A stretch of 64,000 nt of DNA from Crocinitomicaceae bacterium (GCA_024643545.1 JAHEMR010000004.1:248001-312000); one strand, 5' to 3'. Numbered from the stretch's first letter, positions 37,901 through 47,263 are shown. Notes: a model not told the origin generated them from the sequence alone. Made by a program: numbers and translations.

Positions 37901-40900
37901 TTCAATTTTGGGTATTAGACCCATTCAATGAAGACGCTGAAAATGAAAATCCAAATACGTTCCATACAGGTGGAGACCTCTATTTTAACCTAGGAAACAT
38001 CTCCGAAGATGTACTTCCAGATTCACGTAAGAGTTTTGAAAATGGACTTCCTTCAACACTAGATGTACCGTTAAGTGATAACATGGATACGACGGTGTGG
38101 TCGAGAATCTCCACGCAACAAATCGTGGTGAATGCCTTTGACAATGATCCAACTGCACGTACAAATCAAGATATTGGTATTGATGGATGGAAAAATAACC
38201 AAGAATCAACCTCTTATCAATCTTATGTGAATTGGGTTCAAAATAATGCGACACTTAATGCCGCTACCAAAGCACGAATGATTGCCGACCCATCTAACGA
38301 CGATTACACCTATTACCTAGATGACAATTACGATAATCAACAACTAAACATTCTAAAACGTTACAAGCGTTACAATGGAATGGAAGGAAATTCACCAACC
38401 ACGAGTATGTCTGACACAACGAATCAGGCAGGTTACCCTACTCAAGCAAGTAACCAACCCGATAATGAAGACATCAACCAAGATAATAATTTAGGGGAAA
38501 GTGAATCGTATTTTCAATACCGTGTTAGTATGCGTCCAAACGACTTACAACAAGTTGGAAACAATTACATCACGAATAAACAAATCTATCAAAACGGAAC
38601 CAAAACCGAAACATGGTATCAATTTAAAGTTCCCGTTAGTGATTTCGAGAAAAGGGTAAATGGAATTCAAGATTTTCGTTCCATACGATTCATGCGTATG
38701 TTCCTTAAAAATTTCGATGAAGAGGTCATTTTACGTTTCGCTCGACTGGAGCTTATTCGCGGTGAATGGAGAAGATATAAACAAGATTTAACGCAACCAG
38801 GATTAAGCGTACAGACTGACCCTAATTTAACAACATTCAATATTGCTGCGTTAAACATTGAAGAAAACGGACAGCGCCAACCAATTAATTACGTTGTTCC
38901 ACCGGGAATTGTACGTGAAATTGACCCTTCACAAGTATATCAGCGCCAAATGAACGAACAATCCTTGGTGTTGGAAGTGTGTAACTTACAAGACGGCGAT
39001 GCAAGAGCTGCTTATAGAAATGTTCAATTTGATGTACGAACTTACAAGAAATTGAAAATGTTTGTCCACGCTGAATCCGTTGTCCAAAATCAATGTAAGG
39101 ACAATGAGTTAAGTGTTTTCGTTCGACTTGGGACAGATTACGTTGAAAACTATTATGAATACGAACTTCCGGTGAAAATTACAGATTGGGGAGCTTCGAA
39201 TCCAGAGTCTATTTGGCCAGAACTGAACAACATCGAAATTGTTTTTGACGATTTATTAAACCTGAAAACAGCACGAAACAAAAAAGTTGAACAAGGAGCC
39301 CCTGGCGTCTCATACATCACGGAATATGAGATTGTTGACCCGCAAAACCCTCAACGAAAATTAAAAGTAAAAGGTAGTCCAAACTTGCAGGGAATGCGCA
39401 CCATTATGATTGGGGTTCGCAATCCATTAAAAACGGACCCGGATAACATCTGGCTTCCGGATAGTGGTGATGCCGAATGTGTGAATGTTTGGGTAAATGA
39501 AATGCGTTTAACAGACTTTGTGAGTGAAGGGGGTGACGCCGCAATTGGTCAAATGCAAGTTCAACTAGCCGACTTTGCTAACATTTCAGCTTCAGGTAAT
39601 TATTCCGGTGTCAATTGGGGAAGTGTCGAAAGTCGTGTGCAGGAGCGTCAAAGAAATCAGAAAATTGGCTTCGATATGAACTCTACCGTTCAACTTGGAC
39701 AATTCTTCGGCAAACAAGCACGTGTTTCGTTGCCGTTCTTTTACGGATATTCTTTGGGAGTGATCAATCCAGAATACGATCCTTTTAATCCAGACATTAA
39801 GTTATCTACCTACGATTTTGCTACCCGAAAAGAACGTTCAAAACTTGGACAAGACTTTACTGAACGTAGATCATTTAACTTTACTAATGTAAGAAAAGAG
39901 GCAAAAGCTGGAACGAAACCTCAATTTTGGAGTATTTCCAATTGGTCTGCTACGTATGCTTTTGCAGAAAACTTAAAGCGTGATTTCAACATCACTGCTG
40001 ATCGAACGAAAACATGGACAGGAGCGTTGAACTACAACTACACGTTCTCCGGAAAAGCCATCGAACCATTTAAGAAATGGGAAGCTGTTCAAAAATCACC
40101 TTGGTTAAAATGGATCAAAGAATTTAACCTGTTCTTACTTCCAAAAAACATCACATTTACAAACGATTACTCAAGAATTTACAACGAAAGACAGATACGT
40201 AACATCATTGTCCCTACGTATCAGTTTGATCCAATTTACCTCAAGCGTTTTGATTGGAATAGAAATTACCAAGTTGGATATGATTTAACGAAAAATTTAA
40301 AAACAACTTTTAGCGCCACGAATAAATCCATTTTTGTGGAAGGAAATCACGGTGTTGACCGCGTAACAAATCCAGAAGGATACCGCGAATTTATGGATAC
40401 CATTCGTTCCCAAATTACTACGTTTGGACGTACCATGGATTACACACACAATTACAGCATTAGCTATAACATTCCGCTGGATAAATTCCCATTAACAAAT
40501 TGGATTACTGCCAACGCGAAATATGCTGGTACATTTAATTGGCAGCGATCACCACTTGGACAAGCACCTTTTGGTAATACCGTTCAAAACAATCGCACAG
40601 TTAATATGACATTGCAAGGAAACTTTGTGACACTTTACAACAAAGTACCTTATTTCAAACGTGTTCTATCAGATGGCAAAGGGATGAAATCGAATGTCAA
40701 TTCAAAAGTTGGGAACGCCGGCGAAGGTGGCGGTGCGGCTAAACCGAATACGGCAGGACCAACAAAGTTGCCGGAATTCAAGCCCGAAAAGCCAATAGAA
40801 GAAATGACAGCCAAAGAATTGAAACAATACGAAAGGCAGAAAAAACGCTTCGATAGAAAACAGCTTCGACTTCAAGAAATAAAGGATAAGGAAAAAGAAA

Positions 40901-42303
40901 AAGTAAATCCGATTGGAGGATTCATTGCACGACTAATTATGAGTGTTCGAAATGTATCTGGAACTTATGCCCTAACAGATGGAACAATGTTGCCGGGATA
41001 CAATCAAGAATCTAGTATTCTTGGTATGAACGGAAGTAGCCTTGGAATGTCAAGTTTTGTTTTCGGTAAACAAGGGTACGATCTATTCGGGAGAAGCAAC
41101 GGATACAACGTTAGTACGCTTGCACGCGATAATAATTGGCTCGTTCAAAATGAAAATTTGAATAAACAATTTACCACTACACATACAGCTAACCTTCAAC
41201 TTAAAGCGACCTTAGAACCAATTAAAGATTTAAATGTTAATTTAAATCTAAGTCGCAATTACAGTACCAATTCCGGAGAGTTTTACCGTTGGAACGCAAC
41301 AACCAACGCATTTGAAAGCCAAAGCAAATTTGAGACAAGTACCCTCACATATACCACGCTAACATGGGGTTCGGCATTTATAAAAGAAGGGAAAGATTTT
41401 TCTTCAACCGTTTTCACCACGATGCTAAATAATAGAACCCAAGTTTCACAATTATTGGGAGCACAAAATTCCAATTCAACCTTACTTCCGAATGGTTACT
41501 ACAGCGGTTATTCCGGTTCTCAACAGGAGGTTGTAATGGGTGCATTCTTAACTGCATACACGAACACAAGTGTAAATAGTAAATCAATCAATCCACTATC
41601 GAATATTCCGCTGCCAAACTGGACCATTAACTACAACGGACTTACGAAGTTTGCCTTTGCAAAAGATGTAATCAAATCCTTTAAATTAAATCACAGTTAT
41701 TCATCGTCCACTAGTATTAATGGAATGCAAACCAATTTGAATGCTGTATTAGATGGAAATGGACAAGCTACAGCTTTAGACATCAACAATAATTACATTG
41801 CAGGAATGCAAATACAAAACATTACCATCTCTGAGCGTTTTTCACCACTCATTGGTATGTTGGCAACATGGAACATATTAGGCAAAAACATCACCACCAA
41901 TTTTGAATATAAAAAGGATCGTCAGACTACGCTTTCTTTGAATAATAATCAAATAACAGAGGTGCTTGGGAAAGAAATTGTGGTTGGAACCGTGATTAAC
42001 ATTCCTAAATTGAAACTTCCAGTACGGAGTTTAAAAGCAAGCGATTTATTGATCAATGTGAACTTCTCTTTCCGAGACAATTCTACAATCATTCGCAAAG
42101 TAGTTGAAAATACAAACCAAGCAACTGCGGGTCAAACAACGGTAAGTTTCAAACTTGATGCAAATTACAAACTGTCTGATCACCTAAGTGCTATTTTCTA
42201 TTATGAGCAATTCCTAAACACTCCGAAAGTATTCATCAGTTATCCAACAGGAAACTTGAAGACTGGAATTACCCTTCGCTTTGACTTGAACGGTTTAAAA
42301 TAA
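34948..42303 (+). CDS. sprA: type IX secretion outer-membrane translocon protein SprA
   Basis: SprA forms the very large outer-membrane channel of the type IX secretion system. The 2451-residue length is typical. The start is GTG (34948) with a signal peptide ending near VHAQ. The sequence is full of beta-strand pairs and contains the known SprA segments NITRFDFNQNINMDITGQIG, SYIDDFEASQS and RFARLELIRGEWRRY. A Lys/Glu-rich insert (about residues 1940-1990) interrupts the C-terminal barrel part. Probable substrates in this window are the proteins at 25982 and 45804. ruvA-sprA is a common neighbourhood in the phylum. Confidence 0.96.
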   Translation: MHKLIRNICGIHPSKASLLVLCVLMYASVVHAQNGINLPFPIFNPMNPYQNLPQSFDLGDPTSMQQSIVFDPETGQYVFKETLGKNGLYYRNPSKMSLEDYLDYNEKKSQKMDWQEIIEEQSAENRAFELPIKIGSKAFTSIFGSDEIKIIPGGNLELSLGINHSRVDNPLLPQRQRNITRFDFNQNINMDITGQIGTKMKLNMKYNTAANFDFENISKIEHTGKEDEIIQKIGIGNVSLSLPTSLIQGSQTLFGVKTQLKFGRSTFDLIAAASKGKRTEINVTGKAQIQKFEVTADNYEANRHYFLNLYHQQHYDTAMSTLPVVNSTMYITRIEVWVTNRTSNTENTRNIVALSDLGEALPSNCQGNPGSYAGTEIPDNEANGLYQWAANQPMIRSFVNSTTALSAQVNAPGPFKQAVDYEKVENARKLTESEFTYNALLGYISLNNALNNDEVLAVSYEYTYRGETFQVGEFSTDGASGQQALILKLLKPTITSPKNKIWDLMMKNVYSIGAYQVDQLGFKIDIYYNNQETSLLQPFMPFAGVDKKQIVTLLDMDKINQNNQPFSDGVFDFAPFNVVGNKIDNGGTINKKNGRIFFSTVEPFGKTLAEKLTAAGVPDVNVNKISFTELYDSTKTAAQQIPSKNRFIFKGEFQSSISSEIPLNQMNIPQGAVVVTAGGIKLIEGTDYTVDYAFSRVKILNTGILESNTPIKITIESNSVFGFQARSMMGGHYQYRLNENFKIGATYIRMLERPVTQKVDFGNEPFKNSMLGADFSLRTNVPILTKLVDLLPVISTNQMSTLSLTGEYAHLIPGQPKAINKSGTSYIDDFEASQSAIDLRQFSAWRMASIPQGQPDLFPEASLKSLSSGFKRAKAVWYTIDPVFYQSNSLTPDHIKQNPAMLTDSRMRLVNQVDIFPNLQQQYGSIQNIPILELAYYPTERGMYNYDTTNTVDSLGRFINPENRWGGIMRGLSTNDFEVANIEFIQFWVLDPFNEDAENENPNTFHTGGDLYFNLGNISEDVLPDSRKSFENGLPSTLDVPLSDNMDTTVWSRISTQQIVVNAFDNDPTARTNQDIGIDGWKNNQESTSYQSYVNWVQNNATLNAATKARMIADPSNDDYTYYLDDNYDNQQLNILKRYKRYNGMEGNSPTTSMSDTTNQAGYPTQASNQPDNEDINQDNNLGESESYFQYRVSMRPNDLQQVGNNYITNKQIYQNGTKTETWYQFKVPVSDFEKRVNGIQDFRSIRFMRMFLKNFDEEVILRFARLELIRGEWRRYKQDLTQPGLSVQTDPNLTTFNIAALNIEENGQRQPINYVVPPGIVREIDPSQVYQRQMNEQSLVLEVCNLQDGDARAAYRNVQFDVRTYKKLKMFVHAESVVQNQCKDNELSVFVRLGTDYVENYYEYELPVKITDWGASNPESIWPELNNIEIVFDDLLNLKTARNKKVEQGAPGVSYITEYEIVDPQNPQRKLKVKGSPNLQGMRTIMIGVRNPLKTDPDNIWLPDSGDAECVNVWVNEMRLTDFVSEGGDAAIGQMQVQLADFANISASGNYSGVNWGSVESRVQERQRNQKIGFDMNSTVQLGQFFGKQARVSLPFFYGYSLGVINPEYDPFNPDIKLSTYDFATRKERSKLGQDFTERRSFNFTNVRKEAKAGTKPQFWSISNWSATYAFAENLKRDFNITADRTKTWTGALNYNYTFSGKAIEPFKKWEAVQKSPWLKWIKEFNLFLLPKNITFTNDYSRIYNERQIRNIIVPTYQFDPIYLKRFDWNRNYQVGYDLTKNLKTTFSATNKSIFVEGNHGVDRVTNPEGYREFMDTIRSQITTFGRTMDYTHNYSISYNIPLDKFPLTNWITANAKYAGTFNWQRSPLGQAPFGNTVQNNRTVNMTLQGNFVTLYNKVPYFKRVLSDGKGMKSNVNSKVGNAGEGGGAAKPNTAGPTKLPEFKPEKPIEEMTAKELKQYERQKKRFDRKQLRLQEIKDKEKEKVNPIGGFIARLIMSVRNVSGTYALTDGTMLPGYNQESSILGMNGSSLGMSSFVFGKQGYDLFGRSNGYNVSTLARDNNWLVQNENLNKQFTTTHTANLQLKATLEPIKDLNVNLNLSRNYSTNSGEFYRWNATTNAFESQSKFETSTLTYTTLTWGSAFIKEGKDFSSTVFTTMLNNRTQVSQLLGAQNSNSTLLPNGYYSGYSGSQQEVVMGAFLTAYTNTSVNSKSINPLSNIPLPNWTINYNGLTKFAFAKDVIKSFKLNHSYSSSTSINGMQTNLNAVLDGNGQATALDINNNYIAGMQIQNITISERFSPLIGMLATWNILGKNITTNFEYKKDRQTTLSLNNNQITEVLGKEIVVGTVINIPKLKLPVRSLKASDLLINVNFSFRDNSTIIRKVVENTNQATAGQTTVSFKLDANYKLSDHLSAIFYYEQFLNTPKVFISYPTGNLKTGITLRFDLNGLK

Positions 42304-42749
42304 TGGCGTCCACAATACGAAAAGCAGAACGATTCGATGTAGTAGCCATTTTTGCACTAATCCAAGAACTAGCGCTATACGAAAAAGCACCCGAACAAGT
42401 CACGAATACCCCTGAGCAATTGGCTATTGACCTATTCGAAAAAAAAATATGCGAAGCTATCGTCGCTGAAAAAGAAAACGAAGTAGTTGGATTTGCATTG
42501 TACTATACCTCCTACTCCACTTGGAAAGGAGCCTGTTTATACTTGGAGGACTTTTACGTCATCGAATCCGAACGTAAACTTGGAATTGGTCAATTGTTAT
42601 TTGATCGTGTAGTACAAATAGCAAAAGAACGTAATGTCCAACGCATGGACTGGCAAGTATTGGAATGGAATGAGCCAGCTATTCGTTTTTATGAAAAACA
42701 AAAAGCCATCCTTGATCCAGAATGGTTGAATGGAAGACTTTTCTTTTAA
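42303..42749 (+). CDS. GNAT-family N-acetyltransferase
   Basis: This 148-residue GNAT-fold protein starts on the last base of the sprA stop (TAATG). LEDFYVIESERKLGIGQLLFDRV carries the acetyl-CoA pyrophosphate loop (R/QxxGxG/A type), and WQVLEWNEPAIRFYEKQKA is typical of the diamine/SSAT-like subgroup. The substrate is uncertain. Confidence 0.88.
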   Translation: MASTIRKAERFDVVAIFALIQELALYEKAPEQVTNTPEQLAIDLFEKKICEAIVAEKENEVVGFALYYTSYSTWKGACLYLEDFYVIESERKLGIGQLLFDRVVQIAKERNVQRMDWQVLEWNEPAIRFYEKQKAILDPEWLNGRLFF

Positions 42750-42784
42750 CGCAAGTTTAGTTGTAAGATGTCATCTATTTAATT

Positions 42785-43354
42785 GTGTCAGAAGAAATTG
42801 ATATCCAAGCGCTGCAACTCGGTGATGTACACGCATTCGAAATGCTCGTAGTTACCTACGAAAAAAAAGTACTGAACATGTGTTGGCACCTTTTACACAA
42901 CCGAGAAGAAGCTGAAGACGCTACACAAGATGTTTTTATCGCAATTTACCAATCTAAACACTTATTCAAGGGCGAGTCTCAACTTTACACATGGGTTCAC
43001 CGCATTACCATGAATAAATGCCTCGAATACATTCGGCGTTCAAAACGAAAAAAACGCTTCGGGATTAACATTCCAATTGATGAAACATTTCTGAATGCAG
43101 AAAATTCGACGCAACTTGACCCCGAACAAGTATTGATAGAAAAAGAGCGAGCAAAAGCATTTTATACGGCCGTGCAGCAACTTTCCGATAAGCAACGCAT
43201 TGCCTACAGTTTACATCACTTTGAGGACATTAGTTACAAAGAAATTAGCGAAAGTATGAACCTCTCGTTATCTGCTATTGAATCTCTGATCTTTCGAGCC
43301 AAGCAACAGCTAATTAAACAATTAAAAGATCCAATTCTTCAAAATTGGATTTAA
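42785..43354 (+). CDS. ECF-type RNA polymerase sigma factor
   Basis: This 189-residue sigma-70 family member starts with GTG. Region 2 is seen in NREEAEDATQDVFIAIYQ and TWVHRITMNKCLEYIRRSK, and region 4 in LSDKQRIAYSLHHFED and SYKEISESMNLSLSAIESL. A one-helix small membrane protein and a Spy/CnrX-like sensor follow at once, the layout of CnrH with CnrY and CnrX. I infer that it turns on the MbnP/MbnH/YHYH genes and probably its own operon in response to a metal in the periplasm. Confidence 0.92.
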   Translation: MSEEIDIQALQLGDVHAFEMLVVTYEKKVLNMCWHLLHNREEAEDATQDVFIAIYQSKHLFKGESQLYTWVHRITMNKCLEYIRRSKRKKRFGINIPIDETFLNAENSTQLDPEQVLIEKERAKAFYTAVQQLSDKQRIAYSLHHFEDISYKEISESMNLSLSAIESLIFRAKQQLIKQLKDPILQNWI

Positions 43355-43404
43355 GTCACAAGAAAAACAACTGATTAACATCTAAGTAAATTAGAATTGG
43401 AACT

Positions 43405-43641
43405 ATGAAGAATCATCGAACAATACAACCTATAGAAGTCAGTGCTTCACTTCATGATCGACTCATGAAAAGTCCGGTTTATGCACAAAAAATAAAAACG
43501 CGTACACTGACCATAAGCATTTTAACGACACTTTTAATCTTGATTAATTTATTTTATTTCATGGCAAACCAAGAAAATATTACTGAAGACCAAATTCTTG
43601 AGTCGCAATATGCTAATTTTGGTTCAGACCTTTCCATTTAA
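43405..43641 (+). CDS. small one-helix membrane protein, candidate anti-sigma factor
   Basis: This 78-residue protein has about 30 polar N-terminal residues, one membrane helix (TLTISILTTLLILINLFYFM) and an acidic C-terminal tail. There is no recognisable domain. Size, topology and position right after an ECF sigma gene match short anti-sigma factors such as CnrY, whose cytoplasmic tail holds the sigma factor. That role is inferred from context only. Confidence 0.6.
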   Translation: MKNHRTIQPIEVSASLHDRLMKSPVYAQKIKTRTLTISILTTLLILINLFYFMANQENITEDQILESQYANFGSDLSI

Positions 43642-43651
43642 TACCTAAAAA

Positions 43652-44089
43652 ATGAAAGCAAATAAACTATTACTTATCTGCATTGGCATATTGATTATCA
43701 TCAATGTGTTTTTACTGCTTAATTGCAACAAGTGTGGACAAGGTGAACCACCGCATCCTCCAAAATTGAGTTTAGCACTCGACATGAAAGGAAAAGATGC
43801 CGCATGGGTCGATCATGAATTTCAACGCCATATTCATGAAAAAGATGGCTTTTTAAACCAACAAAAGTCTTGGCGCATGAAACTCTCATTAGACCGATCC
43901 AAATCAGAAAAAAATCAACGTATTTTAGAAAAAATCAGTCGGCTTCAATACCAAATTGACTCATGCACATTCGATCATTTCATGAAAGTGAAAGCGATTT
44001 GTACGAAAAAGCAAGAAGAAAAACTTCATCGTTTGGTATACCGAATGATTCAAAGAGCAGGTAAACCAGGTCCAAAAGGAAGACCATGA
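43652..44089 (+). CDS. Spy/CnrX-like periplasmic heavy-metal sensor
   Basis: This 145-residue protein has an N-terminal membrane anchor (LLLICIGILIIINVFLLLNC) followed by a helical periplasmic domain. The His/Glu-rich DHEFQRHIHEKDGF segment may bind metal, and the later CTFDHFMKVKAICTKKQEEKL part matches the helix pair of the Spy/CpxP/CnrX family. CnrX holds metal and passes the signal through CnrY to CnrH. The next gene overlaps by four bases. Confidence 0.75.
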   Translation: MKANKLLLICIGILIIINVFLLLNCNKCGQGEPPHPPKLSLALDMKGKDAAWVDHEFQRHIHEKDGFLNQQKSWRMKLSLDRSKSEKNQRILEKISRLQYQIDSCTFDHFMKVKAICTKKQEEKLHRLVYRMIQRAGKPGPKGRP

Positions 44090-44736
44090 AACAACTCTTC
44101 ACATTCATTGTTTTTACAGCGCTTTTCAATCAAGCTCGCACGCAATTGAATGTGTCCCTTCGTTGGGGAACAGAACACATTGTACTTGATAAATATTACC
44201 TACTATCGAACGACAGTTTGATTTTTCGTGAAATGAAATTTTATCTATCCGATTTTCAATTTGAAAAAGATACGAGAAAACACATGATCCTTGGAACGCA
44301 TCTTATTGATCTTTCAGACAGTAGTTCATTTCAACTATTTCCAAATTTTCCGGTAGACGAATACGAACGAGTGCATTTTAATTTTGGACTTGATAGTAGC
44401 TATCAGGTTTCTGAAATCGTTGACGGCCCGTTAAATCCAATGAATGGGATGTATTGGGCATGGAATTCGGGATACATTCAATTCAAGTGTACTGGAAATT
44501 CATCAGCGATTGCATTAACTGATCAGACCTTTGAATACCATTTGGGTGGTTATCGTCAGCCATTTGAAACCCTTGTGCCCATTCAATTAGCCATTAACGG
44601 GAATACACTCATTCTAGACATAAAACCATTTTTTCAACAGACGGTAGATTTTACATCGGTACAACGCGTCATGATTCCTGGTAAAATTGCGCAATCTTAT
44701 TGTTTGGAACTATCTAAATCGTTTCGATCCGAATGA
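44086..44736 (+). CDS. MbnP-family metal-binding protein
   Basis: This 216-residue protein has a signal peptide at residues 1-19 and the MbnP/CorA fold, recognised by NSLIFREMKFYLSDFQ-like (SNDSLIFREMKFYLSDFQF), FNFGLDSSYQ, and PLNPMNGMYWAWNSGY. In known MbnP proteins a tryptophan is oxidised to kynurenine by the partner MbnH and helps bind copper. Trp124 and Trp126 lie in the MYWAW motif here, but which Trp is modified cannot be told. It overlaps both neighbours by four bases. Confidence 0.82.
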   Translation: MKQLFTFIVFTALFNQARTQLNVSLRWGTEHIVLDKYYLLSNDSLIFREMKFYLSDFQFEKDTRKHMILGTHLIDLSDSSSFQLFPNFPVDEYERVHFNFGLDSSYQVSEIVDGPLNPMNGMYWAWNSGYIQFKCTGNSSAIALTDQTFEYHLGGYRQPFETLVPIQLAINGNTLILDIKPFFQQTVDFTSVQRVMIPGKIAQSYCLELSKSFRSE

Positions 44737-45767
44737 AAGCAACAGCCATCATTTTAGGGAGCTTTGTTGCCAGTTGGATTTTCCTTGCTGGAATTTTAGA
44801 TGAAACACCATTTTATGTCCCAACAAAATGGCCGAAGCCCATCTACGATTTTACGGAAAATCCACTTTCGCAGGAAAAATTTGAATTAGGACGAACCTTG
44901 TTTTACGATCCAGATCTTTCCAGAGATAGTACCATTTCTTGCGCAAATTGTCACCTCCAATATTCCGGTTTTACGCACATTGATCATGCATTGAGTCATG
45001 GAATCGATGGGAAAATTGGTACACGAAATGCTCCTGTTTTAATCAATTTAGCTTGGCAAGAGTTTTTTCATTGGGATGGCGGTGTGAGTTCTTTGAATAA
45101 ACAAGCCATTAATCCGTTGACACATTCAAAAGAAATGGATAACAACCTTGTTGAAATTCTACGAAGATTGAATCAATCAAATTTCTATCGGACTCGGTTT
45201 TATCGCGCATTCGGCGAAAGTACTATTCAAACTTCTTCCCTATTGAAAGCACTAGCAAACTTTACCGTTTCATTGGTTTCGGCTTATTCGACATATGACC
45301 GCGTTAAACGTGGAGAGTCCAAGTTTACTCCTCAAGAACAAGCAGGTTATAAACGCTTCAAAAAATACTGTGCTTCCTGTCATCAAGAACCTTTATTCAT
45401 GAAAAATGAATTTAAATCCAATGGAATCAATTATATGCCAACACTTGGAGACTTAGGAAGAATGGCCGTCACGAATCGAAAGGAAGATTCCTTGCTTTTC
45501 AAAATACCAACCTTACGGAACATCGAATTCAGTTTTCCTTATATGCATGATGGACGCTTTAAACAATTAAAGGATGTACTGAATCATTACGGGAATTTAC
45601 ATGGAAATCAAACGTATTACAGCAATGAGCTCAAAAAACTAAATCGCCCACTTACATCCAATGAACAAAAAGACCTCATCGCCTTTTTAAAAACGTTGAG
45701 TGATCAAAATTTTCTTTTTAATCCTAAATTTAAATACCCTAAAAATGAGCGAAATGCAAGTTTTTAA
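44733..45767 (+). CDS. dihaem cytochrome c peroxidase/MauG-family protein, MbnH-like
   Basis: This 344-residue protein has an N-terminal membrane anchor or signal and two CxxCH haem c sites: CANCH at residues 70-74 and CASCH at 213-217. Conserved segments are FELGRTLFYDPDLSRDSTIS, GTRNAPVLINLAWQEFFHWDG, and FPYMHDGRFKQLKDVLNHYG. MbnH enzymes use such haems and peroxide to oxidise a tryptophan of MbnP. Its coupling to the MbnP-like gene (ATGA) supports that role over a simple peroxidase. Confidence 0.88.
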   Translation: MKATAIILGSFVASWIFLAGILDETPFYVPTKWPKPIYDFTENPLSQEKFELGRTLFYDPDLSRDSTISCANCHLQYSGFTHIDHALSHGIDGKIGTRNAPVLINLAWQEFFHWDGGVSSLNKQAINPLTHSKEMDNNLVEILRRLNQSNFYRTRFYRAFGESTIQTSSLLKALANFTVSLVSAYSTYDRVKRGESKFTPQEQAGYKRFKKYCASCHQEPLFMKNEFKSNGINYMPTLGDLGRMAVTNRKEDSLLFKIPTLRNIEFSFPYMHDGRFKQLKDVLNHYGNLHGNQTYYSNELKKLNRPLTSNEQKDLIAFLKTLSDQNFLFNPKFKYPKNERNASF

Positions 45768-45803
45768 AAAAATGAACATCTAACCTCAAACAAGCGAAAA
45801 ATT

Positions 45804-47165
45804 ATGAAAAAAATCAACCTTTTATTATTGCTATTTGTTTGCAGTCAGCAAGCAATGGCACAATTAAATCCTGCGATTGAACATTGGATCATCAATACAA
45901 CAGGGATCACCGGAAGACACTATGTTCAAGGAAACTCGACACCTATCAATGAAACAACCTTGGCAAATGTACAAACCGTACAATACTCAAATAATTGGGT
46001 TTACATTTCTACTAAAGGAATTCCGTCTTATATCACAGGACCATTTTTGGATGGGAATCCATCCCTAGCAACAAGTCAAAATGCCATTTTTAAAATTCCG
46101 CTAAATCCGACACAAAATACTGGAACTGCCACTCCTACTACTGGAGGAAACATTGGGATTTTCGTCAATGGTGTTGCATTGTTTGACTACCGTGATGGTG
46201 TTGCATGGAATTCAACAACGAATACCTTATGCGGTGGATTACCTGGAATGTCACCATGTCCAGGTGGCCCAGGAGCTGCTATGTCTTGGAACAGAGATGC
46301 CATTCCTGCAGAAAAAGTAGGTTTTGACTGTTCCAAAGGACACCCCGCAATGGGAAATTACCACCACCATCAAAATCCAAGTGCGTTTAAATTGGATCTT
46401 ACCGTTATCTCAAACGTTTGTGATTTATATGATGCCGATGGACTTTACGTAATCGATTCAACCGTACACGCTCCATTAATTGGTTACGCGTACGATGGCT
46501 TTCCCATTTATGGGGCCTATGGTTATGCAAATACTGACGGAACAGGTGGAATTACACGGATGAAATCCGGTTACCAATTGCGAAATATCACCACACGTAC
46601 GGTTTGGGCGGATGGGACAGATGTTCCGGATGGACCGGCCGTGAGTACTACTTATCCACTTGGATACTTTCGCGAGGATTATGAATTTGTTAGTCATTCA
46701 GGACAAGCAGACTTTTTAGATGTTCATAATGGGCGCTTTTGTGTCACTCCTGAATATCCCAATGGCATCTATTGCTATTTTACCACGGTGAATGAACAAT
46801 GGAACTCTGCATATCCATATGTAGTTGGACCCACATTTTACGGTGTGAAGTCCGCATCAAAAGTTACTTCAATTACTGAAACGGTCACAAACTATACTTC
46901 ATCCGCTGGAATTAATGAATTAACAGAAAATGAATGGTCTGTTTATCCGAATCCAAGTAATGACATCATCATGGTTCAAGTAAATGATTTAACCAATCAA
47001 AGTTATACTGTTGAATTATATGACGCATTAGGAAAACACATCCAATCACAGCAAATTGTACAAGGAAGTACCATTGCCTATTTCAATGCAGATACGTTAT
47101 ATAAAGGAGTGTATCTTGTGAAAATTAAAGGTCAAAACGGTTCGAAAAAAATCGTGATACGATAG
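45804..47165 (+). CDS. secreted YHYH-domain protein with type IX sorting domain
   Basis: This 453-residue protein has a signal peptide at residues 1-20 and a YHYH domain. The motif GNYHHHQNPSAFKLDL has Tyr186 followed by three His, and APLIGYAYDGFPIYGAYGY is the family signature. The last 80 residues form a type A sorting domain (NEWSVYPNPSNDIIMVQV ... KIVIR), so it should be exposed or released by the type IX system. The function of YHYH domains is unknown; the His cluster and the MbnP/MbnH neighbours suggest metal binding (inference). It lies 36 bases after MbnH and is followed by a terminator. Confidence 0.85.
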   Translation: MKKINLLLLLFVCSQQAMAQLNPAIEHWIINTTGITGRHYVQGNSTPINETTLANVQTVQYSNNWVYISTKGIPSYITGPFLDGNPSLATSQNAIFKIPLNPTQNTGTATPTTGGNIGIFVNGVALFDYRDGVAWNSTTNTLCGGLPGMSPCPGGPGAAMSWNRDAIPAEKVGFDCSKGHPAMGNYHHHQNPSAFKLDLTVISNVCDLYDADGLYVIDSTVHAPLIGYAYDGFPIYGAYGYANTDGTGGITRMKSGYQLRNITTRTVWADGTDVPDGPAVSTTYPLGYFREDYEFVSHSGQADFLDVHNGRFCVTPEYPNGIYCYFTTVNEQWNSAYPYVVGPTFYGVKSASKVTSITETVTNYTSSAGINELTENEWSVYPNPSNDIIMVQVNDLTNQSYTVELYDALGKHIQSQQIVQGSTIAYFNADTLYKGVYLVKIKGQNGSKKIVIR

Positions 47166-47192
47166 GTCTAGAAGAAATTTAAGTAAAGGAAA

Positions 47193-47219
47193 GGCACATA
47201 TATCATGTGCCTTTTTTTC
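47193..47219 (+). terminator. intrinsic terminator after the YHYH gene
   Basis: AGGCACAT pairs with ATGTGCCT around ATATC, followed by seven T. It closes the sigma factor-MbnP-MbnH-YHYH operon. Confidence 0.9.
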
Positions 47220-47263
47220 TTGTATCGATTAAAAGCCTGGATTCCCGCAAATTTGAAATTGAA

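Noticed and set aside
40680..40900. Frameshift or inserted gene in sprA at the Lys/Glu-rich segment
   Set aside because: The frame is open throughout and barrel-like sequence continues on both sides; such charged inserts are a plausible loop.
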